Positions 13,849 to 21,497 of a stretch of DNA of 35,006 nt are shown here, piece by piece. The stretch lies in the NCBI GenBank assembly GCA_019118935.1, contig DWXY01000118.1, positions 1 to 35,006 on the forward strand, read 5' to 3'. The position numbers and the translations under genes were made by a program. Origin of the DNA: Candidatus Oscillibacter pullicola (lineage in GTDB: Bacteria; Bacillota; Clostridia; Oscillospirales; Oscillospiraceae). The number at the start of each line of letters is the position of its first letter. Position 1 is the first letter of the stretch. The notes below the pieces were generated by a model, which ran no database searches, was not told where the DNA came from, and worked only from the letters and a program-made list of their open reading frames with translations.

Positions 13849-15798
13849 TCACTCCGCCTCGAAGCCCCAGGCCTTTTCAAATCCATCCCGGGTGGCGCCG
13901 GCAATGCGGCCCGGCGTCTCGGCGCTGCCCACCAGAATGGCGTTCAGGCCGGCAGCCCGGTAGGACGCCTCCATGGCCTCCTGACTGTGGGTGCCCATGG
14001 CCAGCACCACGGTGTCCGCGGCGATGGTCTTGGTCTCACCGGTAGCCATGTCCTCCACGGTCACGCCGGTATCGGTGACGGCAGCGAGCTTGTGGCTGGT
14101 GTAGACCTCCGGGTCATAGGGCTTGATGCGGCTGTAAATGTCGTTAAACACCACGCCGAAAATCCCCTGGCCCACCGTGGGGTTCATCTCCATCATGGCA
14201 AGTCTGTGGCCCTGCTCCAGGATCATCTCCGCGCACTCCAGGCCCGTCAGGCCGATGCCCACCAGCACCACCTTGCCGGTGCAGGGAGCCTTGCCCAGGA
14301 TGACGTCCTCCGCCAGCACAGCCTTGTCGATGCCGGGGATGGACTTCGGCACCACCGGCGGCGCGCCGGCTGCCAGGAACACCCCCACGGGGTGCAGGGC
14401 CGCCACGGTCTCCGGCGTGGCCTCGGTGTTCAGCTGCACGGTGACGCCCAGCTCACGGGCCTCCAACGCCAGCACGTCGGTGACGCCCTGGAGGTTGGCC
14501 TTGTGGGGCGGCAGCTTGGCGATGTTCAACGTGCCGCCCAGGGCGGACGCCTTCTCCATCAGCGTCACATCAAAGCCCCGCTTGGCCAGGATGACGGCAC
14601 ACTCCAAGCCGCCGGGGCCGCCGCCTACCACCACCACCGGGCGGCCGTTGCCGTTCTTCTGGAGATCCTGCCAGCGGTAGCGGTACTCCCGGCCCAACCG
14701 GGGGTTCAGGGAGCACTCCACCGGCATGGCGTTGCCCAGCAGCCGCTCCCGGCAGTACATACATCCGATGCACTGGCGGATGGTCTCCGGCCTGCCGGCC
14801 TTGGCCTTGTTCATAAACTCCGGGTCCGCGAACTGGCTGCGGCCCAGGGCCACGAAGTCGCTGACGCCCTCCTCCAGCAAAGATTCGGCGAAGTCCGGGT
14901 CCTTGATGGTGTTGGTGGCGATGACGGGGATGGACAGCGCCTCCTTGAAGGCCTTGGCCACGTGCTTCTTCCAGCCGGGGGTGTAGGAGAAGGGCTCGCA
15001 GTTGGCGTTGCCGTTCCAGGAGCTGCCGTTGGAGATGTTGATGCAGTCGATGCCCTGGGCCTCCAGGTGGCGGCCGATCTCCAGGCCGTCCTCCAACGTG
15101 AGGAAGCCGGGCTCATCGGTCATCTCGTCGCCGCAGATGCGGACGGAGATGGGATACCGCCCCAGCTTGGCCCGGATGCCGGCGATGATCTCGTCGATGA
15201 AGCGGCAGCGGTTCTCCAGGGTGCCGCCGTACGCGTCGGTGCGGCGGTTGTAGTACTTGCTGAAGAACTGGGCGATCAGATAGGAGTGGGCGCCGTGGAG
15301 CTCCACGCCGTCATAGCCCGCCTTCTTGCAGCGGACGGCGGCGGCGATGAACTTCTCCTGCACCCGCTTGATGTCCTCCAGTGTCATCTCCCGGGGCACC
15401 TCGCCGCCGGGGGCCATGGGGACGCCGCTGGGGCTCAGGTTCTGCCGGCCGGTGAAGGCGCTCTTGGAGGTGGCGCCGCCGTGGTGGAGCTGGGCGAAGA
15501 TCTTGGCGCCGTAAGCGTGGACGGAGCGGGTCAGCTCCTCCGCCTCCTGGACGTTGTAGTCCTGGGCCATCCGCAGATTGTGCTGGGTGGGGATGGAGTC
15601 CACGTCATCCACGCCGGTGTACTCGTTGATGATGAGGCCGATGCCGCCCTTGGCCCGCTCGGTGTAATAGGCGATCAGGCGGGGGGTGGCGTTGCCCCGG
15701 ATGTCCGCCAGGTCCGTGCCCATGGGGGACATGACGGCCCGGTTCCGGATGGTGAGGCCGCCGATGCGGCCGGGTTCAAAGAGCTTTTCGTATGCCAT
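13849..15798 (-). CDS. Old Yellow Enzyme-type [4Fe-4S] flavin enoate/dienoyl-CoA reductase-like enzyme
   Basis: A 649-residue three-part enzyme. Residues 1-335 are the FMN TIM barrel (IRNRAVMSPMGT, FAQLHHGG, GYDGVELHGAHSYLIAQF with its active-site His region, ALGRSQFADPEF). A Cys cluster CIGCMYC...C near 345-365 binds a [4Fe-4S] centre. The C-terminal half holds FAD (VVVVGGGPGGLECA) and NAD(P) (VVLVGIGLTGLECAE) binding folds. This is the layout of 2,4-dienoyl-CoA reductase, 2-enoate reductase and BaiCD/BaiH-like enzymes, which reduce activated C=C bonds in anaerobes. The true substrate is unknown. It is translated from an ATG after GAGGCGGA, nine bases downstream of the AhpD-like gene, so the two form an operon. 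Confidence 0.92.
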   Translation of the reverse strand: MAYEKLFEPGRIGGLTIRNRAVMSPMGTDLADIRGNATPRLIAYYTERAKGGIGLIINEYTGVDDVDSIPTQHNLRMAQDYNVQEAEELTRSVHAYGAKIFAQLHHGGATSKSAFTGRQNLSPSGVPMAPGGEVPREMTLEDIKRVQEKFIAAAVRCKKAGYDGVELHGAHSYLIAQFFSKYYNRRTDAYGGTLENRCRFIDEIIAGIRAKLGRYPISVRICGDEMTDEPGFLTLEDGLEIGRHLEAQGIDCINISNGSSWNGNANCEPFSYTPGWKKHVAKAFKEALSIPVIATNTIKDPDFAESLLEEGVSDFVALGRSQFADPEFMNKAKAGRPETIRQCIGCMYCRERLLGNAMPVECSLNPRLGREYRYRWQDLQKNGNGRPVVVVGGGPGGLECAVILAKRGFDVTLMEKASALGGTLNIAKLPPHKANLQGVTDVLALEARELGVTVQLNTEATPETVAALHPVGVFLAAGAPPVVPKSIPGIDKAVLAEDVILGKAPCTGKVVLVGIGLTGLECAEMILEQGHRLAMMEMNPTVGQGIFGVVFNDIYSRIKPYDPEVYTSHKLAAVTDTGVTVEDMATGETKTIAADTVVLAMGTHSQEAMEASYRAAGLNAILVGSAETPGRIAGATRDGFEKAWGFEAE

Positions 15799-15807
15799 GG
15801 GTCCGCC

Positions 15808-16422
15808 TCAGTCCTTGTCGAAATTCCGGTTGTGGCTGAAGTGGCCGGGGTTGGCCACCGGGGCGATGGTGGAGACCCAGCGGTTGGTGTAGTTGAAGAA
15901 TCCGGCCACGAAGGCGGCCTCCAGGATCTCGTGGTCGTTGAAGCCCACCTTGCGCAGGTTCTCGATCTGGGTCTCGTCGATCTCGTCGGCGTGCTTGGTG
16001 ACATACCAGGCGTACTCGCACAGGGCATACTGCTTCTCCGTCAGAAGGTCCTTGGCGGAGCGGAAGTTGTAGCTGAGCTTGTCCACCAGCATGGGGTTCT
16101 TGGTGTAGCCCCGCAGCGCGTCGCCGTGGGTGGTCAGGCAGTAGGAGCAGCAGTTGATGGAGGAGACCACCACGCCGATCATCTCCTTGTCGGCGTTGGT
16201 CAGGTAGCAGGTGTCCGGATTGAACAGGGACGCCTTGAAGTCCAGGAAGCCGATGTACTGGGAGGCGTTCAGGGGCAGGACCTTGAACAGGTTGTTGATA
16301 AAGCCCCAGTTCTTCTCCATGGTCTCCACATTCTCGTTGAAGACGGCGTACTCCTTGTTGGTCATCTCATTGCGGTCGGGCTTTTCCAGCCTGGAGAGCT
16401 GTTCATCAAATTCCAGTGCCAT
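15808..16422 (-). CDS. AhpD-like/carboxymuconolactone decarboxylase-family 'peroxidase-related' protein
   Basis: A 204-residue all-helical protein. The AhpD active-site pattern is clear: Cys92-x2-Cys95-x3-His99 in CCSYCLTTHGDAL. The sequence around it (TCYLTNADKEMIGVVVSS, then ILEAAFVAGFFNYTNRW) matches the uncharacterised peroxidase-related CMD subfamily. It may act as a thiol-disulfide or peroxide-handling partner for the flavoenzyme made from the same operon. The start follows TTAGGAGGATCATACT and its own SigA promoter. Confidence 0.88.
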   Translation of the reverse strand: MALEFDEQLSRLEKPDRNEMTNKEYAVFNENVETMEKNWGFINNLFKVLPLNASQYIGFLDFKASLFNPDTCYLTNADKEMIGVVVSSINCCSYCLTTHGDALRGYTKNPMLVDKLSYNFRSAKDLLTEKQYALCEYAWYVTKHADEIDETQIENLRKVGFNDHEILEAAFVAGFFNYTNRWVSTIAPVANPGHFSHNRNFDKD

Positions 16423-16453
16423 AGTATGATCCTCCTAACATAAAAGTAAAGTC

Positions 16454-16482
16454 ATTTTACCACGTTCCCAGCCGTGTGTAAA
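16454..16482 (-). promoter_or_regulatory. SigA promoter of the AhpD-like/OYE operon
   Basis: Minus-strand TTTACA (16482-16477) and TAAAAT (16459-16454) with a 17-base spacer. A GTAAA-N5-TTTAC inverted repeat (16446-16460) overlaps the -10 element and could bind a regulator. Confidence 0.75.
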
Positions 16483-16487
16483 GGTGC

Positions 16488-16522
16488 ACAGGCGCGGCAG
16501 AGCTGTGCTCCGCCGCGCCTGT
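16488..16522 (-). terminator. Hairpin after the cyclase-family gene
   Basis: ACAGGCGCGGC (16488-16498) and GCCGCGCCTGT (16512-16522) form a perfect 11-bp stem just after the cyclase stop codon. The downstream T content on the minus strand is modest (CACCTTTAC), so termination may be partial. Confidence 0.6.
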
Positions 16523-16533
16523 CGGGTCTCGGG

Positions 16534-17304
16534 TCAGTCCACCGGGCAGATGGCAAAGCATCTGGTGGGGAAGCCGGTGCCGTCCTTCAGCTTGGGGAAG
16601 CCGATGACGATGATGCTGCCCACCGGGGGCACCTGGTCCAGGTTCCGCATGACCTCGATCTGGATGCGGTCCACTTCCAGGATGTACTGCTCGCCGGGAT
16701 AGGGGTAGGCCCCCTCCTTGGTGGTGACGGTGGCGGGGTCGGTGTCCGCCGGCTCGTGGCCGATGGCGCCGATGTTCCGCTCCTCCACCAGCCACTGGAT
16801 GGCCGCCTTGTCCCAGCCGGGATAGTGGGGCTGGCCGTTCTCATCGGGGTTGTCCAGGTTGGACTTCTTGTACCAGTCGGACCGGAAGGCCACGAAGGCG
16901 CCCTCAGGGATCTTACCGTACTGGGCCTCCCAGGCCTTCAGGTCGTCCACCGTCAGCATGAAGTCGGGGTTGGCGGCGCACTCGGCGGACTTGTCGATGA
17001 CCACCAGGGGATACATCAGCTCCTGGACAGTGATCGCGCTCATGTCCCGGCCGTTGCCCCAGAAGTGACGGGGCACATCGGTGTGGGTGCCGTACTGGCT
17101 GGCCACGCTGTACTGGATGCAGCGCATGGGAGCCATCATGTCGTCGGGCGTGCCCTCCGCATAGTCGAACAGCAGGTCCGCCTGCAGGGGCTTGAAGCCG
17201 AACCAGTGGGGGGTCTCGGGGCTCAGCTCATGGGTCAGGTCCACCCACTTGTACTTGGGGGACTTCAGCTCCTTCACGGTATCCCACAGTGTCAAATTCG
17301 CCAT
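16534..17304 (-). CDS. Cyclase-family metal-dependent hydrolase (kynurenine formamidase-like)
   Basis: A 256-residue protein with the family motif YGTHTDVPRHF (71-81; metal ligands His74, Asp76, His80). VDLTHELSPETPHW near 21 and HEPADTDPA plus PYPGEQYILE in the C-terminal half are also typical of the fold. Members hydrolyse formamides or cyclic amides/esters (kynurenine formamidase, isatin hydrolase). The substrate is not predictable here. I place the start at the ATG after AAAAGGAGGAAACACATT (17304); the frame runs 33 codons further but without a ribosome site. It has its own promoter overlapped by a probable operator. Confidence 0.88.
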   Translation of the reverse strand: MANLTLWDTVKELKSPKYKWVDLTHELSPETPHWFGFKPLQADLLFDYAEGTPDDMMAPMRCIQYSVASQYGTHTDVPRHFWGNGRDMSAITVQELMYPLVVIDKSAECAANPDFMLTVDDLKAWEAQYGKIPEGAFVAFRSDWYKKSNLDNPDENGQPHYPGWDKAAIQWLVEERNIGAIGHEPADTDPATVTTKEGAYPYPGEQYILEVDRIQIEVMRNLDQVPPVGSIIVIGFPKLKDGTGFPTRCFAICPVD

Positions 17305-17374
17305 AATGTGTTTCCTCCTTTTCATGTGACGGGTATGCTTGTCTCCAAACGCGGTGTGCGTCTCGATAGAAGCA

Positions 17375-17403
17375 AGTATACAGGGAATCGCGGAAATTTG
17401 CAA
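17375..17403 (-). promoter_or_regulatory. SigA promoter of the cyclase-family gene
   Basis: Minus-strand TTGCAA (17403-17398) and TATACT (17380-17375) with an exact 17-base spacer, about 70 bases upstream of the start codon. Confidence 0.8.
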
Positions 17404-17410
17404 TCCGCGA
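17388..17410. promoter_or_regulatory. Probable operator, TCGCGGA-N9-TCCGCGA
   Basis: TCGCGGA (17388-17394), nine bases, TCCGCGA (17404-17410): a perfect 7-bp inverted repeat centred on the -35 box of the cyclase promoter. Position and size suit a TetR-, MarR- or GntR-type repressor. No regulator gene of these families is seen in the window. Confidence 0.65.
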
Positions 17411-17507
17411 AGTGTAAAAAAATGGCTGTCCGCAACACAGAGTCATTTGTCTTTTTTGCTTTGACACAGCCTTGACACGGCGGCCCGCCCCGCCTCTTCC
17501 CGCGCAT

Positions 17508-17543
17508 AGAAAGGCCGCCGCCCGTAAGGGCAGCGGCCTTTCT
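17508..17543 (-). terminator. Terminator at the end of the phage structural operon
   Basis: AGAAAGGCCGC (17508-17518) and GCGGCCTTTCT (17533-17543) form an 11-bp stem extended by CCC/GGG around a short loop; on the minus strand it ends CCTTTCT. It starts eight bases after the last phage stop codon. Confidence 0.8.
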
Positions 17544-17551
17544 CCGTTGTA

Positions 17552-18124
17552 CTATCGCTCCGGCGGCACCGCCAGCTGGAAGCTCTCCCAGGTGTGTTCC
17601 GCCGCCTCCACCTGGGCCCAGGTGTACCCGGCGGTCTCGCACTCCGCCCAGGTGAGGTAACGGAAGTAGAACTCCACTCCCAGGTGGCAGGGCAGGATAT
17701 CCAGGATGATCTTTCGGATCTGGTCGAAGCCCTCCGGCTCTCCGGCCACCTCCGGGAAGATCACCCGCAGCTGTCCCCCGCCCATCTCCAGCGCCCGGGC
17801 GCGGATTCCGCAGCCCCGGATCGTCCGGTCGATGGCGGAGGGCGTCAGGCTGTCCCCGTCGATCTGCAGAAGGGCCGCGATGGCGGCTCTCCGGTCCTCT
17901 GCCGTGACGGCGGCGGGGCGGCGGGCAAACAGGGCCTCCCGCCGGGCCAGCCCCTCCCCCTCCGCCGTGGCGGTCAGCGCCTCCCGCTCGATCTCCTCCA
18001 GCCGGCGGCTGACCGTGTCCAGCCCTGTTCCCAGTGCACAGACGGCCGCGCCGCTGGCGGAGTGCTCTTCCAGGTCATAGACTCCCAGCGGTGAGAGCAG
18101 GCTGCGCAGGTGCGCCTCATACAT
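17552..18124 (-). CDS. Phage tail protein, XkdU/YmfQ-like (P2 gpI-type)
   Basis: About 190 residues, last gene of the operon. It corresponds in position to PBSX xkdU, after baseplate J. The C-terminus carries a repeated Trp motif (YLTWAECETAGYTWAQVEA, then AEHTWESFQ) typical of these Clostridia phage proteins, which link the baseplate to the fibre. The start is ATG 18124 or GTG 18127, after GGAGG; it overlaps the end of baseplate J by eight bases. No fibre gene follows: a terminator comes at once. Confidence 0.8.
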   Translation of the reverse strand: MYEAHLRSLLSPLGVYDLEEHSASGAAVCALGTGLDTVSRRLEEIEREALTATAEGEGLARREALFARRPAAVTAEDRRAAIAALLQIDGDSLTPSAIDRTIRGCGIRARALEMGGGQLRVIFPEVAGEPEGFDQIRKIILDILPCHLGVEFYFRYLTWAECETAGYTWAQVEAAEHTWESFQLAVPPER

Positions 18125-19187
18125 CACCGTCCGCCTCCATTTCCGTCACCGTCACCTGGCCCAGCATGGGCAGCGTTCCGTCCTCCGCCGCCAGATCGGC
18201 TGCAGGGGCCAGCAGACGGTAGTTCTCCACGCCCTCCACGTGGTACAGCAGGTCTCCCAGCTCCGCCAGCAGCACCGGCCCGCCCAGCCTGCGGCCGCTG
18301 AAAAATCCCGCCAGAGCCTGCTCTGCGGCGGCCTTCGCCGCGGAGAAGTCCGCCCCCTCCCGGACGGCCAGCTCCGCGGACACGTCCACCTCCACCGCCG
18401 CCGGGGCCTTGACCTGCACGTCCACGGCGATCTCCCGCCGCTCCTGCAGGTCCGCCTGGACCGCCGCCAGCAGTGTCCCGTCCGGCAGTCCGGCCGCCGT
18501 GGCGATGTATACATCCACCGTGCCGATCCCCCGGGCCCGGCCCACTGCCCGGGCTGCCGCCACGCCCTCATGGCCCATGGCGGTCTGCTCGTACCAGGCC
18601 GCGTTGGCCCCGTTGGGCAGCCGCTGGTAGCTCTCCAAAATCCGGCTCCGCAGGCTCGCGTCGTCCTCCTGGTCACTGCCGCCGGTGAAGGGCGCCGGAT
18701 TGGTGCATCCGGTGATCCCCACCGGGCAGGCGGTGAGGATCACGATGGTCCCCGCGGCGGCGTTGCCGCTCCGCCCAGGCTCCAAGGCCTCCGCCGGAGC
18801 GTCCACGGACAGCTCTCCCGCCGCCAGTACCGCCTCCGCCGTGGTCTGGAACCGGGTCTCTCCCGCCGTCATGCAGACCGTTCCGGCGGCGATGCTCAGA
18901 TTCGTGGACGGCGCCCGCTCCACAGAAAAGCGGAGCGTTCCCACCGCTTTCGTGGCCGCCGTCCGGGCGATGCCACGCATCTGGGCGTGGTAGTCCAGAT
19001 AGACGCCCTGGGCCGTCTGGGGAAAGCTCTGGTCCAGCACCCACTCGCCCTGGATGCCCAGGGCCTGCAGCTCCGCCGCCGCAGCGTACAGCCGCACGGA
19101 CAGGTCACAGTCCGCCTCCGGCGTGAAGCCCGCCCGCTGGGCAAAGGCCGCCAGCAGCGCCTGGTAGATCTCCTCTGTCGTTTTCAA
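18117..19187 (-). CDS. Baseplate J-like wedge protein (XkdT)
   Basis: A 356-residue gpJ-family protein. Support comes from the N-terminal MKTTEEIYQALLAAFAQRAG region, the YLDYHAQMRGIAR motif near 65, the GNAAAGTI motif near 140 and the ASLRSRILESYQRLPNGANA segment near 175, the classic baseplate J signature. It forms the wedge around the tail hub in contractile tails. The start is a TTG (19187) seven bases after AGGAG; no ATG is better. It lies 13 bases after the gp25-like gene. Confidence 0.92.
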   Translation of the reverse strand: MKTTEEIYQALLAAFAQRAGFTPEADCDLSVRLYAAAAELQALGIQGEWVLDQSFPQTAQGVYLDYHAQMRGIARTAATKAVGTLRFSVERAPSTNLSIAAGTVCMTAGETRFQTTAEAVLAAGELSVDAPAEALEPGRSGNAAAGTIVILTACPVGITGCTNPAPFTGGSDQEDDASLRSRILESYQRLPNGANAAWYEQTAMGHEGVAAARAVGRARGIGTVDVYIATAAGLPDGTLLAAVQADLQERREIAVDVQVKAPAAVEVDVSAELAVREGADFSAAKAAAEQALAGFFSGRRLGGPVLLAELGDLLYHVEGVENYRLLAPAADLAAEDGTLPMLGQVTVTEMEADGDV

Positions 19188-19200
19188 ACAACCGCTCCTC

Positions 19201-19551
19201 TCACGATACCTCCACGGTGACGGACAGGGCCTCTCCCCTCCAGGTGAGGCTGGCCGTCACCTGTGCCCGGCCGCCGCCGGATTCCGCCAGAACCACCTGC
19301 TCCACCGTCAGCCCCGGTTCCGCCGCCAGGGCCTCCGCCACGTACTGCTCCGCCGCGCTCTGCCGCCTGGCGGCGGGCAGCTGGCCCAGCTGCCACAGCC
19401 GGCTCCCCAGCTCCGGCAGAAATGGGAAGGTCCCCCGCCGGGCCGTCAGGCGGAAGAGAACCCGCTCCAGCAGGGCCTCCCGGCCCTCGGCCCGCCGCAG
19501 GCCGCCGCTCCCGTCAGGCACATAGTCTCCATTCCGCAGGGAAAGTCCCAT
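19201..19551 (-). CDS. gp25/XkdS-like baseplate wedge protein
   Basis: About 116 residues, with GTFPFLPELGSRLWQL near 45, the gp25/gpW-family baseplate pattern (F-x3-P-x2-G-S). It forms the lysozyme-like wedge fold that bridges hub and sheath. Three in-frame starts are possible (19572, 19557, 19551); only the last is well spaced from the GAGGGGGG site, so I chose it. Confidence 0.85.
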   Translation of the reverse strand: MGLSLRNGDYVPDGSGGLRRAEGREALLERVLFRLTARRGTFPFLPELGSRLWQLGQLPAARRQSAAEQYVAEALAAEPGLTVEQVVLAESGGGRAQVTASLTWRGEALSVTVEVS

Positions 19552-19565
19552 CTCCATCCCCCCCC

Positions 19566-19958
19566 TCAGCACTCGCAGGGCGCATAGGGCTCCCCGTTCA
19601 CCGTCAGGCTGCCCTGGATGCGCACTTCGCCCCGCAGCTCGATCTCACCGCCGCTGCGCAGGTACACGCTGTTTCCGCCGGGGGTGAAGAGATAGACTTC
19701 CCCCGGCCCCATGCCTTCCGGGATCAAAGCCTGCTGCTGTCCCGCTACACACTGCTCTTCCCCGCCGGGGCCGCCCTTGATGACCAGCACCGCGGCGCCG
19801 CTCTCCGGCATCCATACATAGCCGCCGGGGCCGTACACCGGAAGCGCCCGCACCTCCCCCCGGGTGACCACGCCCACGCTGTCTCCAGCGATGGTGGTCA
19901 TGCCCAGGTCCGCGTCCGCCGTGGGCGCCGGCGCCTTTATCTGTCTCGATATCCACAT
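19566..19958 (-). CDS. Baseplate spike/gpV-like protein
   Basis: A 130-residue beta-rich protein in the position of PBSX xkdR. The N-terminal half (GMTTIAGDSVGVVTRGEVRALPVYGP) looks like an OB fold; the C-terminus (GGEIELRGEVRIQGSLTVNG) looks like the short beta-helix of P2 gpV/Mu gp45-type spikes that puncture the target membrane. It ends with EPYAPCEC, with two Cys near the tip. The assignment rests on pattern and gene order. Confidence 0.7.
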   Translation of the reverse strand: MWISRQIKAPAPTADADLGMTTIAGDSVGVVTRGEVRALPVYGPGGYVWMPESGAAVLVIKGGPGGEEQCVAGQQQALIPEGMGPGEVYLFTPGGNSVYLRSGGEIELRGEVRIQGSLTVNGEPYAPCEC

Positions 19959-19959
19959 C

Positions 19960-20910
19960 TCATATCCGCTCCCTCAGTGTCAATGTGCAGACCTCTCCCG
20001 CCTCCGGGGAGGCCGTGTTTTCCGCCTCGGCCACCCGGTACTCGCCGGAGAGGCCCATGGCCTCCAGCTCCAGCCGGACCATGTCCCCGGGAAACGCCGG
20101 GAAACACCCGGCCAGCCCCAGCTCAATGGTCAGTTCCTCTTCCCGGGACCGCCGGATCTGATACTCCCCGGTGTACCGCATGGCAGCCCAGGTGCTCTGC
20201 CCCGGGGTGTAGACCACCCGGCGGCACTGGCCGCCCCGGTCCAGCATGTCCCGGTTCTGCACGCTGTAGGACACATTCCGGGTCTTGTCGATGACCAGCA
20301 CCTCCGTCAGCACACCGTAGTGGTCCTCCCGCAGGGTGCAGGAGAGGATCGGGCTGGTCCCGTCGATGACGATCCGCCGCCCGTCATCCCGCTCCGGCGC
20401 CGCCACCAGCAGCCCGTCCCGCCGGAAGCGGGGCGAAAAGCCCCCATAGGTCCGGCAGAAGCCCTCCAGCGCCTTCCACTGACTGGTGCCGGCGGCCACG
20501 GTGTAAACAGAGTCCGCCGACACCGGCGCGATCTCCGCGCTGGAAATGCCGTAGGGCGCCGCATGGCACCGGACAATCTCCGCCAGCGTGGCTCCCTGAT
20601 ACGTCACCGGCCGAGACTCATTGTCCAGCAGCCGGGCGGCGTATCCCCGGCCGCAGATGGTCACCGTCAGTCCCGCTGCCGTCAGCTCCACCTCGTACTC
20701 GTCCACGATGCCCCGCAGCAGTACCCCGCCGTTCTCGTCCAGCGCCAGGAAACCCGCCGCCAGATGCAGCGGCTCCGCCATGGTCCTGTCGTACACGCAG
20801 GTGACCCCATAGCTGTCGCAGGGCACGCCGCCGGTGTAGATGATATTCCAGCGCAGCAGCACCGGCAGCTCAAAAATCCGGTGGTCGCTGGTGATGATCC
20901 GTCCTCTCAT
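19960..20910 (-). CDS. Tail hub protein, XkdQ/late control D-like
   Basis: A 316-residue protein at the xkdQ position. Segments such as GRGYAARLLDNESRPVTYQG near 105, the TLAEIVRCHAAPYG segment, then AAGTSQWKALEGFCRTYGGF near 165 are typical of the gp27/gpD hub family that sits between tube and spike. The ATG overlaps the stop of the LysM gene (ATGA), which fixes the start. Confidence 0.85.
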   Translation of the reverse strand: MRGRIITSDHRIFELPVLLRWNIIYTGGVPCDSYGVTCVYDRTMAEPLHLAAGFLALDENGGVLLRGIVDEYEVELTAAGLTVTICGRGYAARLLDNESRPVTYQGATLAEIVRCHAAPYGISSAEIAPVSADSVYTVAAGTSQWKALEGFCRTYGGFSPRFRRDGLLVAAPERDDGRRIVIDGTSPILSCTLREDHYGVLTEVLVIDKTRNVSYSVQNRDMLDRGGQCRRVVYTPGQSTWAAMRYTGEYQIRRSREEELTIELGLAGCFPAFPGDMVRLELEAMGLSGEYRVAEAENTASPEAGEVCTLTLRERI

Positions 20911-21485
20911 GGTATCCGCACCTGGTCCCCCGGGTAGATCAAGTTGGGGTTCTTGATCTGGGGATTGGCTGCGATCAGGGCGGTCAGCGCCACACCGTAC
21001 CGCCCGGCGATCCCCCACAGGTTGTCTCCTTTCTGCACTGTATGGACGGCAGTCCAGCCTCCGGCAGGGATCTCCGGGTCCGTTGCGCCGTCCGGCTCCC
21101 CTTCTGCGGGCACTTCCACCAGCCCGCCGGATGCCGTGCTGTCCTCCCAGAAGGAAAAGCGGTACCGCACATAGTCCGGCAGCGGCTCCTCCATCAGCTC
21201 CAGGGTCACGAAATAGGCGCTGACCGTCCGCCAAACCGGGTGCACCAGCAGCCCCGGCCCGGTCTGGTCAAAGACCTCCGCCAGCGTCTGGAACTCCTCG
21301 TAGGCCCGCTCCCCCGCAAAGGTCCCCTCTCCCCGGAAAATGCGGTACGTCCGCCCCAGATCCTGCAGATACCAGCCCCCCAGGGGTATCTTGTGGGCTG
21401 CTATCTGCCGCCGGTACTCCACCGCACAGGTCTCCGGATTGTGGGGCCAGGTGTAGTCCTTATAGCGCATGGGTTTCAGCAGCAA
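20907..21485 (-). CDS. LysM-domain tail protein, XkdP-like
   Basis: A 192-residue protein. The N-terminal 115 residues are the XkdP/gp53-type domain (YTWPHNPETCAVEYRRQI, then FAGERAYEEFQTLAEVF); an acidic Pro/Gly linker follows; residues 146-192 are a complete LysM domain (HTVQKGDNLWGIAGRYGV to LIYPGDQVRIP). In PBSX this gene follows the tape measure and the protein joins tube to hub. It is not an endolysin: there is no hydrolase domain. The start is a TTG seven bases after AGGAGG. Confidence 0.9.
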   Translation of the reverse strand: MLLKPMRYKDYTWPHNPETCAVEYRRQIAAHKIPLGGWYLQDLGRTYRIFRGEGTFAGERAYEEFQTLAEVFDQTGPGLLVHPVWRTVSAYFVTLELMEEPLPDYVRYRFSFWEDSTASGGLVEVPAEGEPDGATDPEIPAGGWTAVHTVQKGDNLWGIAGRYGVALTALIAANPQIKNPNLIYPGDQVRIP

Positions 21486-21497
21486 GTCCTCACCTCC

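Noticed and set aside
13726-16443. Long plus-strand open frame (905 codons) opposite the OYE and AhpD-like genes
   Set aside because: It runs across two real genes and their gap, has no ribosome site, and gives a low-complexity product. The minus-strand genes have clear family motifs.
17228-17467. Small minus-strand ORF covering the cyclase promoter
   Set aside because: It overlaps the promoter, operator and cyclase start in another frame and has no ribosome site or recognisable motif.
20907-21485. LysM protein as a phage endolysin
   Set aside because: It has only a binding-type LysM domain after an XkdP-type domain and no hydrolase; its place is that of a tail protein.
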